Shown here in pieces: positions 56,258 through 64,000 of a stretch of DNA of 64,000 nt. The notes beneath the pieces are model-generated. The model made no database searches, was not told the origin of the DNA, and saw only the letters and a list, made by a program, of their open reading frames with translations. The DNA is from Hirsutella rhossiliensis (taxonomy: Eukaryota; Ascomycota; Sordariomycetes; Hypocreales; Ophiocordycipitaceae). The stretch spans positions 682,001 to 746,000 of the forward strand of contig NW_025408677.1 of the NCBI RefSeq assembly GCF_020360975.1, in the 5' to 3' direction. The translations under genes and the position numbers were made by a program. The stretch's first letter is position 1. Each line of letters opens with the position of its first letter.

Positions 56258-56505
56258 AGGACGCTAAACACTTAGAGAAATTGGCCTTTAAGTAGGCCTA
56301 TTACGGAGCGAGTAGCGGCGAGGTTAGTATAGCGTATGCTAACCTATAGGGCTTAAGGTGTTACGCATTAATATATTAAAATGTTAGTAGCTTTTATGTC
56401 TAGGCCCTATAGGAGAAATCCTCTAGGTAAAATATATATATATATATATATTTCGCCGTTGATAGGCCTGCTTAAAGGCCTATTTCTCTAAGTGTTTAGC
56501 ATCCT
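56258..56505. repeat. 44-bp inverted repeat across the insertion edge
   Basis: The arm 56258-56301 (AGGACGCTAAACACTTAG...) is the inverse complement of 56462-56505, separated by 160 bases. One arm lies inside the U6-LINE insertion and the other in the flanking repeat. It may be an old MITE or a product of template switching. Bases around 56431-56449 are a (TA)n tract at the 3' end of the insertion. Confidence 0.65.
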
Positions 56506-56520
56506 ACGGCGACCAATATA
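56450..56520 (+). repeat. Dispersed repeat, right part, starting with the 13-bp TSD
   Basis: ATTTCGCCGTTGA at 56450-56462 repeats 55319-55331. The sequence after it (TAGGCCTGCTTAAAGGC) is directly joined to the left part in the uninterrupted copy at 61182-61211. Confidence 0.75.
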
Positions 56521-56600
56521 TAGGCACCCGGGTGCCTATTTAGACGGCGTACCCTAGGTGCCTAAATTACGTTAGCCGCTATATAACTACTATAAAGCGC
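56521..56600 (+). repeat. Palindrome-led repeat also found at 61225
   Basis: Begins with the perfect 18-bp palindrome TAGGCACCCGGGTGCCTA (56521-56538) and continues TTTAGACGGCG and CTAGGTGCCTAAATTACG. The same block at 61225-61305 precedes the Mutator-like transposase, so it may be that element's terminal or promoter region. Confidence 0.55.
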
Positions 56601-57050
56601 TATAACTTTAGCGCGTTTACGCTTAATCCTTATATATACGCTAACTAAAGGATTAAACGATATAAGTACTATAAGATAGTTCTTTATAGACGATATTGCA
56701 CCCGCGAAACGTTTATAGTATTCTATACCTTAATAACGATATATCTATCTATGTTACCGTCTACTAAATATAGGAGTTCTTATTTGCAGCTATCCTCTTT
56801 AACCCTTTGCTAGATCTCTTTTAAACCTTTTCTCTTATTCGCTAAGGGGTTGCCCCCTATCTCCTTAGCGACCTAAGCTTCGATACGCTCGTCCTTTACT
56901 TTGCTTTAATCTAGATACGCTATTATCTCTTCTTTCGTTTAATTTCTTAACCCCGTCGAAGTAATATAACGTTTAGATATCTATTTATAGTCTAAACACT
57001 ACTTATAGCTCTGCTTATTATATCTTTATAGAAGCCCTATTATGCTATAT
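56601..57050. other. RIPped DNA without recognisable gene
   Basis: On the minus strand one frame gives FDGVKKLNERRDNSVSRL, possibly coding in origin, but I cannot assign a family. Confidence 0.35.
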
Positions 57051-57675
57051 AGGCTTTTTAATTATACGCGTATTATTTATTTAAACTATATATTGCCTAT
57101 ATATTATTAATAAACCTATACTATACGGAGTTATCCGTATAACTATATATAGCTATACGCGGTATAAAGTTCCTTTAAGGTTAAAATACTTAGTAAGTAG
57201 GCACTTAATATTATTTAGTAGGAAGAATTACCTACTAATATATATTAAAAAAAAAGCTATCGCGATAAGACTTATATATAACTAACGTTTAGTAAAGTTT
57301 TAATAAGTTATAAAAATTTAATGATTTAAATTATATAGACGGGTAGAGATAGCGCGAGAATATAGATCGCTTCCTTAAACTTTACTAAATAAAAATAGAG
57401 GATTCCTTATAAATATAGCTAAAGGAGTATAGGGTAATTAACGTTGCTTAGACCGTTAGGAAATATAATTTAGAAGCTAAGAGTAAATTATATATAGAAT
57501 TAAAAATACGATTATAGGTAAAAGTAACGTTAGATACATAAGTTAAAGGTTATATTTAGTTTAATCTATATATTCCGCGACTCTCGTAGTAAGTTCTCTC
57601 GTTAAGTAGTTTAGCTAACGATAATTTCTCTATTAAAGATAGATAGCGTCGTAACGGATATAGAGGTTATAAGTA

Positions 57676-57789
57676 AATAATATTATTTCTTATATAGGCA
57701 ATATATAGTTTATTTTACTATATAAGAATAAACTATATACTATAAACTATATAGGTCCGTATAGTATATAGCGTATAGTTAGAAAGCCT
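57676..57789 (+). repeat. 114-bp TA-rich repeat, copy 1
   Basis: Runs AATAATATTATTTC to TTAGAAAGCCT. Same length and orientation as 60138-60251; inverted relative to 63891-64000. Confidence 0.75.
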
Positions 57790-57849
57790 AGGATAAAGAA
57801 TTAGGGCTATACTATATACTAGGGTCTTATTAGAAAGCCGATAATATTT

Positions 57850-59560
57850 ATCGAAAACGTGCTAGCTAGTTAATACCGGGCTAAGAAGTTATTAATTAAG
57901 CTTATATTTCTTAAAAGCTTACTAGTAGTATTTATAAAGGATATCTATCGTAAAGAGCGTACGGTCTAGCATTAAGCGATAGCCCTTAGTAAGGAGTATT
58001 ATTCTCTAGAATAGCTATAAGAAGTTTCTTATATCTCGAAGGGCTTACTAGTCTCGAGGTGCTAGATAGTTATTAATAAGTATCTTATAGTATTTATCTT
58101 AATACTACTTAACGTGTTCCTCCTTTTTAAGAGCAGTATTTAGTAGGAGGAACTAAGAGTTTTAGCGTATATCGTTATCGAGCCTAAGAACCTTCCCTAC
58201 GCGCTAACGGAAAGTATTATACCTATAATCGTTAGCTCTAATATAAACCGCAATATTATATACCTTACTAAGCGGACTAAGTTAGCTCTAGCTATATTCC
58301 TTCTACTTCTTCTACCCTTATATTATATCTAAGTCTATAGCGCTTTATCTATCTCCTTAATCTATTTATATACCTTAAGTACGGCCTCTTTATTATCTAT
58401 AAAAAGAAAAGCCTAGACGTAAAGATTAACTATATAGCTATAGTAGCGGATCCGTCGATACTTTATATTCTATACGATGCCTTAACTCTCTAGAAAGCTA
58501 CTTATTAGGCGGCAAAGCATATTATTAAAACCGTAGTTATCTCCTATAAAGTACCTTAGTAGACTTAATATACTATAGTCCTTAATAACTAGTTAAAGCA
58601 GCTTCTATTATTTACCTCTACTATAACTACCGGGACTATCGATGCTAGGAAGCTTAGGTAAAGCTAGTAATACTTAAGAAGGGTTTCTTTAGTCGTTCTA
58701 TATAAACTAGATATATATTCTAAGGAAACCTTTATAATTTAGCGCGCTCTATACGTTAGTAGAGAGGTAAAGCTTAGAGGGCAAAGATTAAAGCCGTTTT
58801 CGTAAGATATCTTTATAGATTATATAGGAGTTTATATAAAGCTTTTAAATATAGCTATATAAGGTGCTAATTAGCCCTTCTATAGTAGAATTCGCTGCTA
58901 TAAGTAAAGTATATAACTTAGGCTAGGTATTATAGTTATATAGGAGGTTTCGCATAGTAATAAGCTAAACTAAAGCTTCTATTACGGCCTTTAGATTAAT
59001 TGCCTTTTATAAAACCTACTCTTCTCTTTCCTAAAACTTAATAAGATTAACCTTTCTAGCTTTATTAAAAGCGTCTTTTAAAAGGTTATAATATGTTTTC
59101 TTAGCTAGGGTTAACTTAAGACTAGCGACGTCTATTATATATATCTTTAGTAAATAGTTACGAAATATAGTAGAGACGTAAGTCGAATAGGACGGGTTAT
59201 TATAATACTTATAGTAGAATACTAAATCCCGTTTTAGCCTATAACGCTTAGGCTCGGATCCCTAAGGTTTCCGTATATATTACTAAGTAGCATCCGCTAT
59301 AGTTATTCTTTTATGCTTAGAAGTTATCGCGGTACTAGGTTTAAACGATGCTAAGCCTTATACGTCTTAGATCCTAGAGGCCTCTATAGCTATAGCGGAT
59401 ACGAAACTATTATCGTTAGCTAGCCCGCGGAAGATAAGTAGACTCGTTATTAGAGTCGTAAACGGTATAAAGCTAGATAAATAATAGTATAAAACCCTAA
59501 GTAATAAAGAATATTAAGTGCTAACTAGATATCTTAAGGTCTTTAGTAGCTCTAATTTAT
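57850..59560 (-). pseudogene. hAT transposase with BED finger, same family as 3060-3570
   Basis: The minus-strand frame reads FYYKYYNNPSYSTYVSTIFR, NYLLKIYIIDVASLKLT, LLKDAFNKARKVNLI, LVQLITMRNLLYNYNT, then LRKRL and KLYLSTNV with NYKGFLRIYI. Its expected Cys and His residues are mostly Tyr. The blocks match the fragment at 3060-3570 closely. C-terminal sequence near 57900-58200 is degraded and the dimerisation box is not seen. Dozens of Gln and Trp stops. Confidence 0.7.
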
Positions 59561-60137
59561 TCCGATCTACCTATACGGGATTCTAGGAGGTAACGTCTAA
59601 TATAACGTCGGTTACCCTAGAACCGCTTAAGCGATACTAATCTAAGCTTTTTATTCTTCTTCGGCGAGATTAGAGGTATAATCTATAATATCGCACGATC
59701 TTTACTTATTTCTACTATAACGATAAATATATATAGAGCAGTTAGTTATTTCGGTCTTTTTTATTATAAAATCTTCCCTAAACGTTAATAGAATAATAGA
59801 GTATATTACTATAGTTCTAATATATTTCTCGGGAGATATTAGTATATAACTATTAATCGCCGAATAATCTTTTCTTCGCCGAAATTATAACCTTAGAGGA
59901 ACTTTCCCCCGCGTATAGCTATATATAGTTATACGACTAATCTCGTATAGTATAGGTTTATTAGCAATATATAGGCAATATATAGTTTATATAAACTATA
60001 CGCGTATAATTAGAAAGCCTACTAGATCCGTAGCGGCATTACGGTAGGGTTACGAATAAAGGAGGTTAAGTAATATAGGTCCGAGTCGGCTAAAGAGTAT
60101 AGTAATAATACCCCCTTAGGCACGGGAAGTATAACCT

Positions 60138-60251
60138 AATAATATTATTTCTTATATAAGCAATATATAGTTTAGTTTACTATATAAAAATAAATTATAT
60201 ACTATAAACTATATAGGTCTATATAACGTATAGCGTATAGTTAGAAAGCCT
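60138..60251 (+). repeat. 114-bp TA-rich repeat, copy 2 (possible left TIR of the Mutator-like element)
   Basis: Matches 57676-57789 and, inverted, 63891-64000. With 63891 it encloses the Mutator-like transposase. Its AGAAAGCCT edge points inward there, whereas the related hAT termini at 57051/60020 carry it outward, so the assignment is uncertain. Confidence 0.6.
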
Positions 60252-60471
60252 GCCCTATACGACGCACCGCTTATATAGTTAGGTCCTACTATATCTAGAT
60301 TTTCTTACTTTATAAGCTTAGTAAGCCCGGTCGGTTCTTCGGATAATATTAGATATTTATAAGAGAATAAGAAGCCCGGCTATAGTCGTTCGTTTATCCT
60401 ACCCTACTACCTATTATATAGTAAGCTAGTCGTTACTATCGTTATTATCGATATATACGGTTATAGGCTTC

Positions 60472-60708
60472 TATAAGAGGCTAGCCCGGAGTTTATTTAA
60501 TAAGTAGGTGCCTAGGTATTATCTATCTAGAGCTAAGGAGGAAGGAAAGGAAAGCTCGAGGCATAGCCTTAAGTACGAACTTATATCGGCTACCATAGAA
60601 TGTTCTCGTAGCACCCGGCTCCGCGGAGCGGGGCCAGTGCTAGTGCCAGAGTATAATCTACCGGACCCGGTATAAGCGGGTCTACTAAGCTAGGCATAGC
60701 CCGTAACA
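60472..60708 (-). repeat. Solo LTR (237 bp)
   Basis: On the minus strand it begins TGTTACGGGCTATGCC and ends GCCTCTTATA. The TSD GCTTC is perfect (60467-60471 and 60709-60713). Its middle (GAGCTTTCCTTTCC, CTCCTTAGCT) resembles the LTR at 1091-1279, so it may be a distant relative. Confidence 0.82.
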
Positions 60709-61022
60709 GCTTCCCTAGCACGGCGCCTATACTTATAGACCGGACTATCGTACTCTTAGGACTTATATCGCTATAGTTATCGACGTAGGGAGCGTTAATT
60801 ATAGGTATTAACTACGAGGTAACGGCTCTAACGGTTAAGCCTATAGTAGGCGATATCTAAGGCGCGTTTATTATATAGCTATCTATTTACGCTATTCCCG
60901 ATATAAGGGACTATATACTAGGTAGTATAGCTAATAAACCGATAGACCTAGACCGGCACCTATAAGCGGTCGGTCTAAGTTCCTTAGGGCTCGCGGGCGG
61001 TCGGTCTAGGTCTATCTAGGTT

Positions 61023-61210
61023 AGTAGCGGCGACCAATATATATAATATAATGCAATTTATTCCGCCTAGAGGGACTAACCCTAGAGGGCCGCGATACTA
61101 AGCTATTTATAGATCCTTTACTTTCGACTATAATACCTAGAAGCCTTATATTTTGCTCCTATCTATATATTTTAGCCTTTAATTTCGCCGTTAATAGGCC
61201 TGCTTAAAGG
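61023..61210 (+). repeat. Dispersed repeat, uninterrupted copy (empty site)
   Basis: It matches 55160-55331 and continues without a break into TAGGCCTGCTTAAAGGC, as at 56463. The site equivalent to the TSD is at 61182-61194 (ATTTCGCCGTTAA, one RIP change). Confidence 0.75.
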
Positions 61211-61324
61211 CGCTAGGTTAATTATAGGCACCCGGGTGCCTATTTAGACGGCGCACCCTAGGTGCCTAAATTACGTTAGCCGTTATATAACTACTATTAG
61301 GCATTAGAACTTTACTTTAGCGCG

Positions 61325-63880
61325 GTCGCGCCGCTTCGCGCTTAGTCGCGTCGGCATTTACGCGTGTTATAAGATAGATTAAGCAGCATTCCCTAGCGAC
61401 ACTCTCCCGCCTAAAGGGATATACGAATCTCGTAAATCTCTAGTAGCGGCTATTAATACTTAGGCGAAACCTCGAGGATATATATTTACGATAGGGAAAT
61501 CTCTTAAGATAGTAAACGGCCGCGTTATGGTAATATTAGCTTATAATCGAAATAAACTACCGCTAAGTGCTTCTACTAAATAAGTCTATCGTACTATAAG
61601 TTAAAGAACTAGCTATAAGTTTTTAGTCTTAGCTAAATAGTTAAGAGATAGAACTACGTAGGTATTAACGTATCGGCTAGACAAGGAATACGCTAGGTAT
61701 AATTATCTACTAAGCGAGAACCCGTCTACCTATCTAGCGCATCGTTGACTTATAAAGCAAGACGCGGCGACTATTTTAAGCCTAGTATTATCTAGCACCG
61801 CCCCGCGCGATATACGAACCTATATATATAACTACTTAGATATACTCGTAACGTAGCGAGATATATATAATCGGATTATAGCGCTAAGGAGGGATCTATA
61901 AGAAGGCTAAAGCAGTATATAAGCACTAGTTAATTAGTTATATAGCGAGGGCTTCTAGTACCGAATTAAGCTAGACTCCGATAACTAACTTATAGCTATC
62001 TTCTTCGCCTATCCGGATTCTATTATATATTTATAATATAACCTAGACGTCTTATTATTAGACTATACCTATAAGACGAATAAGTATAAGATACTACTCC
62101 TTAATATAGTTAGCGTCGACTCCTACTAGAGGTCCTTTTATATTACGTTTGCCTTCTTATCTAGTAAATTAGTAGAGGACTTTATAAAAGGCCTTTAGTA
62201 AGTTAATTTAACTAACTAGTCCCTATACTATTTACTATTAAGATATAAAAGAAAGGAAGAAAGAAAGAGAATCTACTATATAAGAGTATAACGGTATTTT
62301 ATAGCTTCGAGCTAACGGAAGGTTCTAGAAGCTAGGCGGCGCAGCCGCCGTTAAAGTAGCTTGCCCGTTATAGACTACTCCTAGGCCCTATAATATCTTA
62401 GAACTCTATACTAGCGTAATCTACTATCCGTTATCTTAACTAATCGATATATAGCGGCGATAAATACCGCTATAATCTAGTTTACTTCTACTAAAGCGTT
62501 ACTTTGCCTATAGTATATAAATAAGGCTATTCTTTAACGTTGTCGGCCTTCCTTTACCCTAAAAGGTAATTACGTAACTCCGGATTAAACTAAAAACGAC
62601 TCTTAGAACGAGTTCTCTAGGTTTTAGTATTCGATTATAGTATTACCCGACGAAAGTATCTTTAAGGAGCGCCTTACTAGGTTTAAGCTTAAATATAGTA
62701 ATAAATATCTTAATACTATCGGATATATTAAGATATACTAGCTCGACCTATATAAGGAGAAGATCGTTAAGGCGTAGGTAGATAAACATTTATATTTTAG
62801 GAACGTAGCTACCTTAAGGTAGGTAACTTACGTTCTATAGCACGTAATAGAAACTAATATATAAGATCTAAGGCTAAAGGCATTTATTCGCTAATAAAAT
62901 CGTATATTAAAACGTCTACGTTTAACCTCTTTAACGTTTAGTAGGCAATAAAGCACGCTATTACGAACTAGCTAAAAGAGCTTAAGCACGTACGAGTCTC
63001 CTAATAAATAAGGCTTCCGCTAAATATTTCTAGAGTTTTATTCGAGGTAGTACGAGGTTAGGTCTCGCATTATATATTACGTAAGGTATAAGAGTAACGG
63101 CAATTATACTAGAAGCTAAATAAGATGCTCTATAGTTAGACTTTTATATTATCGTATAGACTTCTATACTCTTATACTCTAAAGAAACTAAAAGACGAAA
63201 AGCAAGGCTCTTTCGCTAGAGCATTTCTATCCGTACTAGCATTTAAAGCGAGATAAGGTTCAGCCGCTCCCTATTTTAGAACCTCGACGAGCTATTAATC
63301 GACTTAGTCTACGTCGTATTTAGCTAGCGATAAGCACGAGGCGCGAGCTATCTAGGTTTAAGCTAGTTAAAGGTAGTAAGAGAACCCCTAGAAAGTATAG
63401 TAGATATTACGTACTAGGTTATATTAAGACGTTAAATCACTATCCGTTAAGGGGTAAGGAATCGCCGATATAGGCAGTATAGGTCCTAGGCCTATTTAAA
63501 TAGTTAAGTACGACTATAAGGCTAGTACTAGAACCTATTTCTACTAGCACGACGGAAGTAGCTTTAATAGCGTTAAAGGATCCTTTATACGAGACTCTAA
63601 TAAACGTTACTACGCCTATACTATATAACCGCTGTATTCTACCTATCCTATAAGCATCCGATAGTGCTTACTCTGCCTTAACACCCGACTACTTAACCGG
63701 TGCTATACGAGAGTCCGCCTCCGAAGAGCGTATAAGTAAAGAGGTGTCTTGCTCGCGCGAAACCTTATAGACGTCGCCGCGGTACGACTTACTAGAGACG
63801 ATATATCGACGATATATAGCCGTAAGAGGTATATAGTACGCGGCGTAGCCCGCCGGTAGCGTTAAGACGAACTAATAATA
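61325..63880 (+). pseudogene. Mutator-like (MULE) transposase, RIPped
   Basis: The frame reads AAINT, YRLDKEYARYNYLLSENPS, LIKQDAATILSLVLSSTAPR, DIRTYIYNYLDILVT, ALRRDL, then LLLDYTYKTNKYK near 62045-62090 (MULE catalytic region, DCTYKTNKY expected), and later ALLCLQYINKAILQRCRP, STFKERLTRFKLKYSNKYLN and YIKIYQLDLYKEKIVKAQVD. This is the fungal MULE (Hop-like) arrangement, with a C-terminal tail up to 63880. It would cut at long TIRs. Stops are Gln and Trp type and a few frame changes occur (near 61930 and 62180). Confidence 0.78.
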
Positions 63881-63890
63881 CTATAGCGCT

Positions 63891-64000
63891 AGGCTTTCTA
63901 ACTATACGCTATATACTATACGGACCTATATAGTTTATAGTATATAGTTTATTCTTATATAGTAAAATAAACTATATATTGCCTATACGAGAAATAATAT
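63891..64000 (-). repeat. 114-bp TA-rich repeat, inverted copy 3, cut by the window end
   Basis: AGGCTTTCTAACTATACG onwards is the inverse complement of 60138-60251; the last four bases fall beyond the window. It could be the right TIR of the Mutator-like element. Confidence 0.7.

Larger units (their letters stand above)
57051..60020 (-). mobile_element. hAT-family transposon with about 150-bp TIRs, RIPped
   Basis: The left end AGGCTTTTTAATTATACGCG at 57051 and the inverse complement of the right end AGGCTTTCTAATTATACGCG at 60020 stay similar for about 150 bases inward (both include AATAAACCTATACTATACG and AAGTTCCT(T/C)TAAGGTTA). A minus-strand hAT transposase lies between them. No 8-bp TSD could be found, so ends may have drifted. 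Confidence 0.65.

Overview
The window reads as a transposon graveyard from a filamentous ascomycete (Pezizomycotina). The evidence is the set of elements present (Ty1/copia and Ty3/gypsy LTR elements, a Tad-type LINE, a Fot1/pogo element, fungal hAT elements, a Mutator-like element, a Helitron and a fungal U6 snRNA copy) and their decay. Most of the DNA carries the mark of repeat-induced point mutation (RIP): CpA/TpG has almost gone and TpA replaces it. Gln and Trp codons have become stops, and Cys and His have become Tyr. I see no intact host gene.

Layout. 1-3570: two minus-strand LTR elements cut by the window edge or by each other (Ty3-type gag with a 189-bp LTR; copia gag with a 299-bp LTR), then a hAT fragment. 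3827-9596: a gypsy element with chromodomain, interrupted by a solo LTR. 9597-14640: RIPped DNA with two opposed solo LTRs around a ruined aminoglycoside phosphotransferase-like (APH) gene. About 14640-18121: a Helitron. 18509-24384: a complete copia with TSDs. 24481-27161: a non-RIPped pogo element with 101-bp perfect TIRs. 27162-28794: non-RIPped DNA with one unidentified open frame.

28795-54129: a pair of matching compound inverted termini encloses a RecQ-like helicase (plus strand) and a DUF6589-like gene (minus strand). The second gene is split by a copia (32153-36974), by a Tad LINE that itself holds another copia (43348-49080), and by a hAT element (about 50225-52958). With those insertions removed the enclosing element would be about 6.3 kb. 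I interpret it as a two-gene DNA transposon with convergent genes that start near its ends. This is the main discovery candidate of the window.

54130-64000: a short minisatellite; a U6 snRNA joined directly to a Tad ORF1 fragment, flanked by a 13-bp TSD and with a paralogous empty site 6 kb away (a U6-LINE chimera); a second hAT of the same family as the 3-kb fragment; a solo LTR; and a Mutator-like transposase running to the end of the window.

Nearly every claim on family identity comes from translating degraded frames by eye, with RIP-type stops read through. Boundaries without a TSD or LTR edge are approximate.
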